DNA of 64,000 nt from Paracamarosporium sp. OC-R06-R3 (GCA_019828545.1 JACVRA010000051.1:186001-250000); one strand, 5' to 3'; positions 43,074 to 53,802 are shown, numbered from the stretch's first letter. Notes: generated by a model not told the origin, from the sequence alone. Made by a program: numbers and translations.

Positions 43074-45506
43074 ATGATTCCAGGAGCCGGTTTATACTTG
43101 CCGGGAACCCTATCAAGACCAGTTGATCGCACGGAAACACACACACAGAGTCAGAGATCCTTCGAACGCAAATCAAGCCAAGATTCCCATTCCAACCGCA
43201 AATCAGTAGCTCTTTCCAGGTCATCTTCTGAGAACATTACCGGAGTCTTCCCGTCGCTGTCCATAGTATCCGACTTTGCAGACTGGGTGTCGACACAGGG
43301 TAGAGTCTCATCAGACAACGAAGTGTTCATCAATCTGCTTCAGCGCGTACGACATGACGTGACGGAAGCCTCGCGTCTCTACGCATCACAAGTTGTCACA
43401 GACTACTTTGAATCTTGGCCTGACAAAAAGACTTACATTGACACAATTCTTCACGACATCGAAAATGTTCTCAATGACGTAGGGCTTTTCCTAGAGACCG
43501 TGCGGATTTCTGGAGATGATGGCGGCACAGTCGGTCTAAGGCGCAAATTTCAGTGGGCGCTGTCTCACCAGAAGAAGCTTTTGAGCAAGCAGCAGTTGCT
43601 CGCGACATGTCACCAAAGCCTAATGCCTGCTGTGCAGCTTATGCAAAATGTAGAGATGAACGCGACATTCGATCCTATCTACGAGATGCCTACGCAGCCC
43701 TGGGTCGAAGTCACCGCCGGCGATGTCCTCAGAAGCCCCCGCTCGCAACAAAAATGGAGGATCAATCAGAGAAACTCATCTATACCCAGCATCACAGTCT
43801 CTGAATCCGATGTGAAAGATGACAAGATTGGTGTGTACAGCCACATACTGTGTTCATTGATTGCTAATGTTTCTATAGTACGCCCCTACCAGCATGCGCT
43901 TGCAGAGCTTCCTGGAAGTACACCAGACGATCTCCATCAACACAATCAAGACCAGCATGAAATAGATGATAAGCTTCGAAGCCATTCTGTGGATGAAGCG
44001 CGCCCATTGTCTGCAGTCCAGGACAATCCACAGCCTCTTATGTTGAGCGAGGCACCGGGTGCAAACATTGAAGCCCCGCGAAGACGCCCACCAGACCCTT
44101 CCATCTTTCGTAGATCTTTCGAACACATCCGTCCCACAGTATCCGTTCTCGACCACAGAGCGCGCGCATCTTTCAATTCAGCTCGACCTCGGGCATCCTC
44201 AGATCAGATACGTACCCAGCGATCATTCGAGATGAAGAGCCGCCCATCACACGATCAAGTGCAGCCAATGCCTACTTTGACTGAGAGACCTATAGAGCGC
44301 TTCAATTCAACTGCTTCAGTTGCCGTTGGTGATGCCGTTAGCGTGCATCTAGCATCAATGCGACATCGGTCAAAGCCTGTCCATGTCAGAAAGCCGCCCC
44401 TGAAGCATCAATCCTTGCCGTCTGAGCTTCCTTCGTTTCAAAGTCAGTCGTCGCTAATGGAAGATTTGTCTTCGTGGATCATTCCACAGTCAGTGCGTGA
44501 GAGCTATCTCACTGTTGACAGTGTCGATACAGCTGCCTCAAACAGCGAATCTTCACCATCTACTTCAATCACGGCGTTGTCAACCATGCCGGGCTCACCG
44601 GAAGGTTGTCCTCCCATGGAGGTTGGAACTAAACCGGCTGTAGCACCATCTGCTTCTGATGATATGATCCCTAATGATCAAGAAAGAATAATCGAGTATT
44701 CGCCAATTTCTAGGAAGAGTATTTTAGTGCTGCCTGCTCGACCCGCGCCCATGCCACCATCAGTATCAGCGAAGACATTGTTGGTGCGGCCTCGCCCACC
44801 AGTACCTAAAATGATGCCGCCGTTAGAACAAGATACTACTCTTCAAAGGGCGGATAGCGCTCCGATTCCACCACCCTTGAGCCGGCGCAGACGACCAGTC
44901 CCTACTTCTAGGATCAACGAACCCAAGGGAGATACACTGATAGGGACCTCAACTCCAGTCGCATCGCCGATACCCACCGCTTCAACACACACTACTCCGA
45001 GCGCAGCAACCGTCATCACAGCAGAGATACCAGAGACCGTACTAAAAGAGCAACTGCCATCAACTGAGACTTCATCATTACCAAAGTTTCATCATGATAT
45101 ACGTCATGTCGCATCAAATGCAAGTGCAACGGACAAATACCCGATCGTCCTGTTACCCGTCGACCCACCGCCTACTCCAGATCTACCAACGCAATCCATT
45201 TCAATAGGTGCAAGTAGCACATCGACAGTAGAATCCAAAGATGAAGCAAGTTCCTCTACATCGAGTGCGAGCGCAACAGACAACCACTCAACAACGATAT
45301 TATCGATGAACTCACCAGTAATGTCAGGTCTACAAATACAGTCTCCACTGTCAGGCGCAAGCAGTGTTGAGACACTAACAAGCGAAACACCTTCGGTACC
45401 AACTACTTCTCGGCCCATGACCGCATTGGAAAAGAGAAGGGCAGCACATGCGAGACGAATGCAGATAGCGTTTGACAAAGAGACGGAAGATACGAAAGCA
45501 ACGTGA
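43074..45506 (+). CDS. Large disordered Ser/Pro-rich protein
   Basis: About 794 aa after splicing of a likely 48-nt intron at 43831-43878 (GTGTGT..GCTAAT..ATAG), or 810 aa if it is retained: it is stop-free and a multiple of three. Residues about 65-200 look folded and helical (DFADWVSTQGRVSSDN; VRHDVTEASRLYASQVV; HQKKLLSKQQLLATCHQSLM). The remainder is low-complexity Ser/Thr/Pro, with repeated SFE/SFNSARPRASS and PRPPVP-type elements and a basic end (LEKRRAAHARRMQIAFDKE). No membrane helix. Family not recognised; a scaffold or signalling adaptor is possible. The start is the first ATG in the open frame. Confidence 0.7.
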   Translation: MIPGAGLYLPGTLSRPVDRTETHTQSQRSFERKSSQDSHSNRKSVALSRSSSENITGVFPSLSIVSDFADWVSTQGRVSSDNEVFINLLQRVRHDVTEASRLYASQVVTDYFESWPDKKTYIDTILHDIENVLNDVGLFLETVRISGDDGGTVGLRRKFQWALSHQKKLLSKQQLLATCHQSLMPAVQLMQNVEMNATFDPIYEMPTQPWVEVTAGDVLRSPRSQQKWRINQRNSSIPSITVSESDVKDDKIGVYSHILCSLIANVSIVRPYQHALAELPGSTPDDLHQHNQDQHEIDDKLRSHSVDEARPLSAVQDNPQPLMLSEAPGANIEAPRRRPPDPSIFRRSFEHIRPTVSVLDHRARASFNSARPRASSDQIRTQRSFEMKSRPSHDQVQPMPTLTERPIERFNSTASVAVGDAVSVHLASMRHRSKPVHVRKPPLKHQSLPSELPSFQSQSSLMEDLSSWIIPQSVRESYLTVDSVDTAASNSESSPSTSITALSTMPGSPEGCPPMEVGTKPAVAPSASDDMIPNDQERIIEYSPISRKSILVLPARPAPMPPSVSAKTLLVRPRPPVPKMMPPLEQDTTLQRADSAPIPPPLSRRRRPVPTSRINEPKGDTLIGTSTPVASPIPTASTHTTPSAATVITAEIPETVLKEQLPSTETSSLPKFHHDIRHVASNASATDKYPIVLLPVDPPPTPDLPTQSISIGASSTSTVESKDEASSSTSSASATDNHSTTILSMNSPVMSGLQIQSPLSGASSVETLTSETPSVPTTSRPMTALEKRRAAHARRMQIAFDKETEDTKAT

Positions 45507-45719
45507 ATGTACCATAGTAATGTAATAAACCTATCCGAGCCCGTCCAAGGTCGACCCCTCCGTCACTCCAGTGGTGCAAGTAAAGAATCTAGTTACTTCA
45601 ATAGGAAACCCCAACTTATCCAACTTCAGCCATGCTGAAGCAGCATCCACCATTCATTACCTCCACCATGAAACAAGAAAACCGTACCAACACTCGTACC
45701 CTGAATCGTCGACACCGGA

Positions 45720-46243
45720 CTACTCATCCGACCCTTTACTTGAAATCCGCTTAATCCCACTTCCAAAATCACCGCACGGCTCACCGTTCCTCCTGCAGCA
45801 GCTGTTCCTACACCACTGTGCATGCAGCAACTCGGCAATCTGGTCCTGCGGCAACTTGGGTGGGCAGGGACCCTCAGTGTGACCACTATTCGTACCTACG
45901 TTAGCACAAGTTTTAAATAGCACGGGGTAAGGATATCCTCCACTTACGCGGTCATGGAGACAATGCGGCACTTGAGACGCCCATCGGGGTATTTTCCGAT
46001 GACGGGCTGCTCCTTCTGCCACGGCCAGGCCCAGTCGCGCTTCTCGAGGAGCTGCTCGGCGAGGACGTGCCCTAAGGGATCTTCCGAGATGGGCGCGGAC
46101 GTGAGATATTCGTAGCCGCTAGTCATAGAGGAGGTTTGCTCGACGTTCGAGGAATATTTCGGCGGGTTTTCAGGCTGGTAGTTGACAGGCGCGCCGAGCA
46201 CGAGCCCCGCGGCAGCAAGGAAAAGGGCGAGGGCGGTGCGCAT
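45720..46243 (-). CDS. Secreted cysteine-rich protein with Kex2-type site
   Basis: 153 aa. Exons are 46243-45948 and 45885-45720; the intron 45886-45947 has GTAAGT, the branch GCTAACG and the acceptor AATAG. A nearer TAG acceptor would put a stop in frame. A signal peptide covers about residues 1-18 (MRTALALFLAAAGLVLGA). A Lys-Arg at 68-69 (LLEKRDWAW) is a Kex2-type processing site; cleavage would leave an 84-residue mature chain. That chain carries all six cysteines (92, 106, 124, 128, 129, 136), with a CC pair in WCRNSCCRRNG, consistent with up to three disulfides. Candidate apoplastic small secreted protein; no homologue recognised and no activity claimed. Confidence 0.78.
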
Positions 46244-47389
46244 GGTGAAAGATGTTGGATCGACGAAGGTAGTGGATGCGAAATGATTTAATGGGAGGAA
46301 CCTAATGGGTTATGATAAACTTTTCCAGTTGGCGTCGAGTCGTTCTTGTTGCTGTTGTGGATAGGTTGTCGCTTCACGAAAGGTGAGAACGTGAAAGAGA
46401 CAGGAGGGAAAGAAGAAATAGGTTCTGCGCGTGGAAGCATTTATTGTGGGCGTCCGTAGGTGATGCCCAATAAGTTCGCTACCAAACATCCCCTCTCTTA
46501 CATCAACCACGTGTCGAACAAAATGGAGCCCACACTCATCCATTTAATGCAGGATTGCTATGCGTGTCATATATATCGAGGATGCGTATTGTACTAGAAT
46601 AACCTCCATACACCACGAGATGTACATCCTCGACGCTCTCGGGTGCATAACTGGTAAGGAAAAGATGTGTGTATCATGCATGTTTGTGACGACCACCACG
46701 CGTCGACTCGTATTACGAAATAAGTGCGTGGCACAACTTCAAAACAGTCTGAACCCAATCGTCACACAAGTTTAAAGAGAGCATAAGAGAACCACGTGAC
46801 TCGTACAGTAAAGAAATTACTGGCAGTTCGCTTTAGCCCGGTCTACCACACATTCATCCCAAATACACTACCACCCTATTGGGCGTCTCTTCAACAACAT
46901 GAAGCTCAAACACCACATCCCTAAATCCACAGCAAGAAACAGAAATGCTCACGATGATCTTATGTTCCTTCTCTCCCTCTGGCCCCTCAGTACCGGCACT
47001 CCTAGCGCGTCTTCCTACTTATCCTACACCGCAGTACACCATATCCTTCTCCCTCTCACTTCTCTCTCTTTTACGCTAAACATGGTCAGAACCAGCATAG
47101 CGTCGGAGTCGGACCTCACCAGGGGCCAAGGCCTACTCTTCAGGTACACGATTACTGCATACTTGCCAAGCTCCGAGCGAAGTCTATATTGCAGGGTATC
47201 TCATTTCCTTTCCTACCAATTTCCACTCGTCGGCCGCGAAAACCAGCAGAGCATGTCGTGAGCCGCGTTAGCACCAAGCAGACAATCCAAGCGGACGAAC
47301 GTCGACATCGCTGAGCAACCGTGGCCATAATCTTGTTTTTCTCGGCTCGCACATCTAGCTTCTGATTGAGGTGCGTTCCCACCAACCAT
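46244..47389. other. Intergenic, no gene supported
   Basis: About 1.1 kb. A 120-codon plus-strand frame at 46899-47261 begins after a pyrimidine-rich stretch but shows no domain, signal peptide or codon bias like its neighbours. Not called. Confidence 0.4.
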
Positions 47390-48298
47390 CTACCTCGCCA
47401 TATGCACAATCATAACCTCACTCCCCTTCTTATCCTCAATTCTCCCCCAACTATGCGTAGGTAACTCCACCGGCGGCGCGTAACTATTCCGCCCTATTTC
47501 CACGGCAGCCTCCTGCCCCCACATTTCCTTCTGCACCACGCGCGGTGGGACGGGGCTCCGGGATAGCTCTACGAGAGTGCGCTCCTGCGAGAGTTCGTAG
47601 GACGGAGGTGCACGGGGAGGCTTTGGCTTGGGAGGGTGGTTCTTGCGCCGGTGGAGACAGTAGACTAGGATGCCGATCAGGGCGGCGCAGACAGCGACGC
47701 TGCCGATTATGGCGCCGATTATGGCGCCTGTGTGGTTTGTGTCTTGGGGTGGTGGGGTTGTTGTTGGTGAGGAGGAGGATGTGGGGGTTGTGGATGTTGT
47801 GGATGGCGTTGAGGATGATGTTGAGGATGACGAAGATGATGTCGATAGTGACAAGGAAGACGAGGAGCTTTTACTCGCGCTTGGCAGGATAATGCTCGAC
47901 GAGGTGGGCGGTAAACAGCCATCGATACTGTAGTACGCCCACGACGAGTTGTAGCAGGTCGCGATGTCGCCCACTATCTTGATTGGTGAAGAGCAGGACT
48001 CTCCTGTGTCGTCGTTCGGCCCATATAGTGTTACTAGTCATGATTAGTTACGCACATCTTTGAGGGAATAATTGGCTGTACCCAAGCAACCCGGATCCAG
48101 GTCCACGATCTGGAACGTCTTGAGCTTGCCCGTGATCTTAAGCGGCTTGCATAGCCCATCTGGATACCCGTTCTGCGTGTCCAGGTTGTCGAACGACTTC
48201 TCGCATTTGCCATCTGTGAAAGACGTAATAGCTGACCCCAAGCTGCCCAATATGCAAGCTAGTATGCAGAAGAACGTGTAAAGAGCGCTGCCGAACAT
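47390..48298 (-). CDS. Mucin-like single-pass cell-surface protein
   Basis: 286 aa. Exons are 48298-48082 and 48033-47390; the intron 48034-48081 (GTACAG..AACTAATC..CTAG) joins DPGCLV to TLYGPNDD. A signal peptide (about 1-23) starts MFGSALYTFFCILACILG. An outer domain of about 90 residues has six cysteines (KCEKSF, LCKPLK, GCL, ESC, ATC, DGC). Next come a Ser/Thr-rich stalk (about 115-165), a membrane helix (about 175-198, IIGAIIGSVAVCAALIGILV) and a basic, Pro-rich cytosolic tail. The plan matches fungal wall-stress or cell-surface sensors, but the outer domain is not a WSC domain I can identify. Confidence 0.8.
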
Positions 48299-49560
48299 GT
48301 TGAACGCGTTGGTTGGACGAGGGCCTTAGCCTGCTTGTCAAGTGGAGAGCGTGTCGACAACATAGTTTGATGAACACGGAGGTGCCCACGCCATTTGTAA
48401 GAAGCTCGGAGGATTACAGCATGAGATTTGGGCTGAAGCGACCTGCATGTGCGACATGGGGGTGCGGGAGAGCTGGGCTCGAATTGGTATTCTGATGTTA
48501 GCGCAGTGATCGTTCCCATGCTCTATCGACACAATTGGCCATGGACATCGGTATTCAGACACAGGGTGCTATTGGGGGCATTGGCATCCGGTGGCGTGGA
48601 ATCTGAGATGCTGGCATTCACCTATTCATTAATCCGCACGCATCGAACCGTCCATCTGCTCCCCTTTGTCCCGAACTTTTCCCTCTTCTGTGTATGTTCG
48701 CAACTCCGATTGTATGGCCATCTCACAACACAACGCATCGCGATTGGTCAGTACCGAGGTGTTCCGTATTCGGTGGGTCCATTTGAACGTCAACCGGCAA
48801 TTTCCCCGTTACACACGCGCGCAAAGTCCGATATGAAAGACGGGGGCTAAGAGTTGGGGTGATGTGGTCAAGCTGATGGTTTCAGAAACAGTGCGGCGTC
48901 GCTTACGAAGCTGAAGTGTCGACCTCATTGGTTGCGCAACGTGCTGCGCCCGCCTAGTGGCGGCAGTACAAATTTGGAGGAGCAACATCGGAGTCCGCTG
49001 CAGGCTTCGTGTAGAATCTCGTTACTACGCTGACACTAATCACATCTGGTAAGTGGTGTACATTTCGATCACACACCGCTGGGCATGGGACAATTGAGGG
49101 AGCGAGCTTCGGTTACTTGAGTGTCAAATGCAACGTCGTAGACAAAATATGATCATCGAGATTCAACCTTAAACAGGGCTTCAAAAAGCAGTTGATATTC
49201 TAGCTTGAGGTCGGTTTTGTAGCCCAAAGCCACATAATAGTGAGATAAGTAATTTAAGATACCGTGGGGTAAGTAGATGTATCTGTGATGCAACCGCTGA
49301 TGTACACAGATTGTAAAATCCGCTCGGGTAGGGGTATTTTGGTGAGCAATTTTCAATTGATACTGTCCAGATTGGAGTCAGTGCTTGCTAGATTGCCAAG
49401 GAATGCTGTAGGAACTTACTGGGTGGCTATAGAGCCCTTTCCTCCACACTCATCCTTGGAGCGGCACTTCATCGACAGTTCGTGCTGCCTATACTAGGGT
49501 GTTCCCACACCAGCCAAACTTCATACACAGAGTTCCAAGAACGCCATAAACAGGGCGCAA
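48299..49560. other. Intergenic, no gene supported
   Basis: About 1.26 kb between the mucin-like gene's 5' end and the eIF4A-III 3' end. Open frames (48449-48850 plus and others) lack domains. The part from 49140 to 49360 is AT-rich. Confidence 0.4.
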
Positions 49561-50852
49561 TTAAGCAAGCAAATCTGCGACGTTCATTGGCATCTCATCA
49601 ATCTGGGTCGAGTAATATACTGGAGCAAGTTAGTAGGAGTATATTAGTTAATCCATTCCACTTACACTCGATGTCGCGCAAGATGCGCACGTCTTCCTGG
49701 GTCACGAAATTGATAGCTACACCCTTACGGCCGAAGCGGCCACTGCGGCCAATCCTGTGAATATAGTTCTCACGGTTGGATGGGAGGTCATAGTTGATGA
49801 CGAGCGACACTTGCTGGACGTCTATTCCGCGCGCCCAGACGTCAGTGGAAATGAGCACGCGTGAATTGGCCTGGCGAAAGTCTTGCATAATACTGTCGCG
49901 CTCCCGCTGCGGCATATCCCCGTGCATCGAAGACACTGTGAAGTTGGCCTCACGCATCTTATCTGTCAACCAATCGACCTTGCGTCGCGTGTTGCAGAAG
50001 ATGACGGCTTGTGTGATGGTTAAAGTGTCGTAGAGATCGCACAGCGTGTCGAACTTCCACTCTTCTTTCTCTATAGCAATAAAATATTGCTTGAGACCTT
50101 CCAGAGTCAACTCGTCACGTTTGACGAGGATGCGCACCGGCTCCGTCATGAACTTGGTGGTCATTTCCAACACGTCGTATGGAAGCGTAGCGGATACCAC
50201 CACCACTTGCGTTGCAGGAGGCAGGTAGCGATATACATCGTAGATCTGCTCACGGAAACCACGGTTCAACAGCTCATCAGCCTCGTCCAGCACTAGCATC
50301 TTGATGTTGCGTGTTCGCAAGTTGCGGCGACGAATCATGTCCGCCACCCGGCCTGGAGTTCCGGATACGACGTGCTGGCCGTAGTCGAGCTTGCGAATGT
50401 CTTCACCCACATTGGTGCCACCGATACAGGCGTGGCACTGCACGTTCATGTAGTCACCGAGGCCCATAATAACCGACTGGATTTGCGTCGCAAGTTCGCG
50501 CGTAGGAGATAGAACGAGTGCTGGCGCATGTCAATACAGTCCTTGTATCAAGGCGCCCGTACATACCTTGGGTCTCGCGCACAGCCGTGTCGATGACTTG
50601 AAGGATGGAAATGGAGAAGGTGGCCGTCTTTCCTGTTCCTGACTGTGCCTGGGCAATGGTGTCGCGGCCTTTGCATATCTGCACAATTGCACGCGACTGT
50701 ACGGCGGACGGCGACTCGTATCCGTATGCGTAGATGCCTCGAAGCAGGTTCTCCTTCAGGTGCATGGCCTCGAAGGTCGGAGCCACGGTGACCTCCTTGG
50801 ACGTGGAGAACTCCATCTTGTCGTCCATATTACGATCGATTCCTTCCGCCAT
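49561..50852 (-). CDS. FAL1: DEAD-box RNA helicase eIF4A-III
   Basis: 399 aa, the same length as yeast Fal1 and close to animal eIF4A3, the RNA clamp of the exon junction complex that also acts in 40S rRNA processing. Exons are 50852-50567, 50520-49666 and 49619-49561; introns are 50521-50566 and 49620-49665. Motifs in order: the Q-motif region [26 protein letters not shown] (created by intron 1), [46 protein letters not shown] and [13 protein letters not shown]. The small last exon gives [17 protein letters not shown], the eIF4A3-type C-terminus. The start ATG 50852 is chosen because the frame upstream is not conserved. It faces the SF3a60 gene head to head. Confidence 0.96.
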
Positions 50853-51080
50853 GGTGAATGTGTCGATTGAGTATCCGCCTGTGATATGTGGGGGTGAACA
50901 ATGCGGCAACGCGGCGGAGAAAGTTTGGAGCTTGGGCAGGCGCGTTGCGGAGGGCGGCAGAACGTTTCTCCGGCGCCTCTGACTTTCTGGCAGGCGACCG
51001 ACAGCTATCTCAGCAATCACAACTCAGACGCCGCACGTCTGCCTCGCCCCAATTCACCCGCCTCCCGCGCGACTGCAGAG
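50853..51080. promoter_or_regulatory. Shared promoter of eIF4A-III and SF3a60
   Basis: 228 bp separate the divergent start codons of two splicing-related genes. The stretch is GC-rich (GCGGCGGAG, GGCGCG), with no TATA box. It is open in the SF3a60 frame, so an N-terminally extended form cannot be excluded from sequence alone. Confidence 0.65.
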
Positions 51081-52631
51081 ATGCTTCTCGAGGACCAGCG
51101 CAACATTCATGAGGAGCTCGAGCGCTTGGAGGACGCCATCGCGGACCGCCTGCTCGAGGACCCGCCCCATGTGAGCGCCCCAGCCAAACTACTCGCCAGG
51201 CCTTTGCTAACGTTTTTGCAGATTCGCGATCGCCTTGCGCGCGACCACGACATCGCCCAGTTCCTTCGCCAGATTGAGGAGCGGTCCGGCCGCCTCATCA
51301 CCATCTACCAAGATGTTGACGGCAAGAAAGATGACGAGGTCCGCAATCTAACCCTCGGCGATCCTATGGAGTCATTCGCACGCGAGGTCGCCAACATCAA
51401 AGCATACCACGAGAAGTACACGAATCTACCTGTCGAGAACCTCGAAAAAGCCTACAAGCGCCGGTCACCCGAAGACCACGCCCACTCCGTCGCCACCATC
51501 GACTCCATGTTCACGGGCGAGGAAGGTTTCGGTCGCTTCTTTGACTTGACCACGCTGCATGAACAGTATCTAAACCTTCCTGTTCATCAGCAAGCGCGCC
51601 GCCTGACCTACTTGCAGTACCTCGATGTCTTCGATGTTTTCACACCCCCTCAAGCTACGATTCGCCGTGACCAAAAGATGTCCGAGTCCTATTTCCGGTA
51701 TCTGAAGGCGTTGCAGGAGTATTTGGAGAGCTTCATGCGCCGCACGAAACCGCTTGAGAACCTGGACAAACTCTTCGCCAACTTCGACAAGGAATTTGAC
51801 GAGCAGTGGGCGAACGACCAGGTCCCAGGCTGGGAGAAGAATGCAGCGCCAGCCGGTGCATCGGGTGGGGATGCCATGGATGAAGGTATTTATTGCTCAG
51901 CCTGCAAGAAGGGATTTGCAAAGGAGTCGGTATACGAGGCGCACTTGACAGGGAAGAAACACAAAAAGGCTGCGCAGGAGCTACAATCAAGCGCAGCTGG
52001 TGCCACCACCAATGGTGCGAGTGCAGACATCAACCGCTTCAAGGAGCGCGCCGTGGCCGAGCGAGAGTTTCGGATACGCAAGCTCGCTGCAGCCATGCAG
52101 ACGGAGCGCGCCGATACCAAGGTCAATGTCGAGCGAAAGCAAGGTATGACCGAGCGTGAGCGACAACAGGAGCTGGAGCAGCTTTATTCTGAAGCACCGG
52201 AGACGGCGAACGGCGGCAATGACGATGACGACGACGACGACGGCGAAGAAAAGATTTACAATCCGCTCAAGCTCCCCCTCGCCTGGGACGGCAAGCCCAT
52301 CCCGTTCTGGCTCTACAAGCTCCATGGCCTTGGCGTCGAATTCCCCTGCGAGATCTGCGGAAACTACGTGTTCATGGGCCGACGAAACTACGACAAGCAC
52401 TTCAACGAGCCGCGCCACATTTACGGCTTGAGATGCCTCGGTATCACGAACACGACTCTGTTCCGCGAGATCACTAAGATCGACGAGGCGCAGAACCTGT
52501 GGAAGAAAATCCAGCAGGATAAGAAGAAAGAGAAGACGAACGTGGAGAACGTAGTCCAGATGGAGGATTCGGAGGGCAACGTCATGCCCGAGAAAGTCTA
52601 CCGCGATCTTGAGGCTCAGGGACTGGTGTGA
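51081..52631 (+). CDS. PRP9: Splicing factor 3A subunit 3 (SF3a60)
   Basis: 499-aa U2 snRNP subunit that helps U2 engage the branch point during prespliceosome assembly. Exons are 51081-51170 and 51222-52631. The intron 51171-51221 (GTGAGC..TGCTAACG..GCAG) is 51 nt and stop-free, so its retention would add 17 residues in frame after DPPH. Start ATG 51081 begins the conserved helical start MLLEDQRNIHEELERLEDAI. A first zinc finger (about 254-280, YCSACKKGF..HLTGKKHKK) is of the U1-type. An Asp run (about 362-368) follows, then the conserved IYNPLKLPLAWDGKPIPFWLY and the second finger FPCEICGNY..HFNEPRHIYGLRCLGI. The length fits the family. Confidence 0.95.
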   Translation: MLLEDQRNIHEELERLEDAIADRLLEDPPHVSAPAKLLARPLLTFLQIRDRLARDHDIAQFLRQIEERSGRLITIYQDVDGKKDDEVRNLTLGDPMESFAREVANIKAYHEKYTNLPVENLEKAYKRRSPEDHAHSVATIDSMFTGEEGFGRFFDLTTLHEQYLNLPVHQQARRLTYLQYLDVFDVFTPPQATIRRDQKMSESYFRYLKALQEYLESFMRRTKPLENLDKLFANFDKEFDEQWANDQVPGWEKNAAPAGASGGDAMDEGIYCSACKKGFAKESVYEAHLTGKKHKKAAQELQSSAAGATTNGASADINRFKERAVAEREFRIRKLAAAMQTERADTKVNVERKQGMTERERQQELEQLYSEAPETANGGNDDDDDDDGEEKIYNPLKLPLAWDGKPIPFWLYKLHGLGVEFPCEICGNYVFMGRRNYDKHFNEPRHIYGLRCLGITNTTLFREITKIDEAQNLWKKIQQDKKKEKTNVENVVQMEDSEGNVMPEKVYRDLEAQGLV

Positions 52632-53287
52632 GGGTCAGCTTTGTTAAGAGTTTCACCCAGGGTGGTTATGAGATCAACGGCGTACCCGATTGCCCGAAAC
52701 GAATTAGCATTCACTATGCACGGGCCAAGCCCCTTAGCACTGTGCACATCCAGTGGAATACGGCGTTACGGTGTAAGTATACCCTACTTCTTCACTCTTG
52801 CGTATCCGAGCAACATACGTGGTGAATGGTTTAACCCGTGCTTCTGTTACTCGTTTGGATACCATAAAGGAGACTCAATGACGAGCAGATGGCATTCGTC
52901 AGTCAATGCGCTAGTTAGCCAAGATAATTGTTGTAAATCCATGAAATTTCGCTGGCGTAGCTGGTATGCTGTTCACATCAACCTTCTTTCTAAGTGTGAG
53001 GTCGTGGTGGGCGGGGTGAGTCTAGTGTGTGACTCACCCCTCCTCTTATAGTAGATGGTACTATCACGGGTCATGAAGTGGTGGGTTAGGGAGGGCGTAA
53101 TGCATGCGATATATGCTTTCAAGTTTACACTCGTTGTGCTGCGTTATGACCGTTGGCTGGAGCAGTGTTATCCGCTCGTCCTTCCAAGTTTAACTAACTT
53201 GCTATCTGCGCATATCAGAAGCGGAGTATCGCGCCCATGACTGCACAACTCCTCCTCCTGTTCCGCGCCTGTAGTCCAGCGCACGTG
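52632..53287. other. Intergenic, no gene supported
   Basis: Flank of SF3a60 and unique DNA before the tandem repeat. GTGGTTCGAAAC near 53285 resembles a pol III B box, but no cloverleaf forms. Confidence 0.35.
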
Positions 53288-53802
53288 GTTCGAAACATCT
53301 CAGGCTCGTTCCATGAAGCGGGTCAGGAAATTGAAGCGAAAATGATTGGCTATCACCGGAGGCTGCCCTAGGGCGGCTCGCTTCACAGTGAATGCACAAG
53401 CTATTCAGCCACATCACATCACCTCCTGAAAAAAGAAAGTGCCCTTTCTGCAAACAATCGTGCATCATCCTTAATCTCATCCCGCTATTGGACGATATAT
53501 TTGGCATGAGCAGACTTGTTGAAACGAGAGAAACACCAGCCTAAACTTCGACCGATGCCAGAGTGGCCTTAGCAAGCGATTTGAGAGATCGAAGCTCAAA
53601 TGGTTGGCTGACACCGGAGACTGCGCTAGGGCGGCTTGTTTCGTAGTGAATAGGATGCACGTGCCAATCAGCCGCATCACGACGCCTCCTGACAAAGGGC
53701 AAGTGTCCTTTCTGCAAACAACTGGGCACATTTCTTGATTTCGTCCCGCTGTGGGGAAACGTATTCTGGTCTGAGCAGAAACAAGAGAAATGCCAGCCTA
53801 TG
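53288..53802. repeat. Diverged tandem duplication, two copies of about 257 bp
   Basis: Copy 1 (53288-53545) and copy 2 (53546-53802) align end to end without large gaps. Shared blocks include CTAGGGCGGCT, CATCAC..CCTCCTGA, CCTTTCTGCAAACAA, TCCCGCT, TGAGCAG and GAGAAA..CCAGCCTA. By eye about two thirds of positions agree. There is no long open frame common to both copies and no terminal inverted repeat, so it may be a decayed element or a duplicated non-coding stretch. Part of copy 2, TGCCAGAGTGG at 53556-53566, looks like a pol III A box, which would fit a tRNA-derived element, but evidence is thin. Confidence 0.65.

Noticed and set aside
45900..45947. Intron end at the first TAG (GTAG|GTACG) in the cysteine-rich gene
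   Set aside because: It puts a TAG stop in frame within three codons; the next acceptor (AATAG) gives a full cysteine-rich chain.
46899..47261. 120-codon plus-strand frame
   Set aside because: No signal peptide or domain, and low-complexity Ser/Leu content from a CT-rich stretch.
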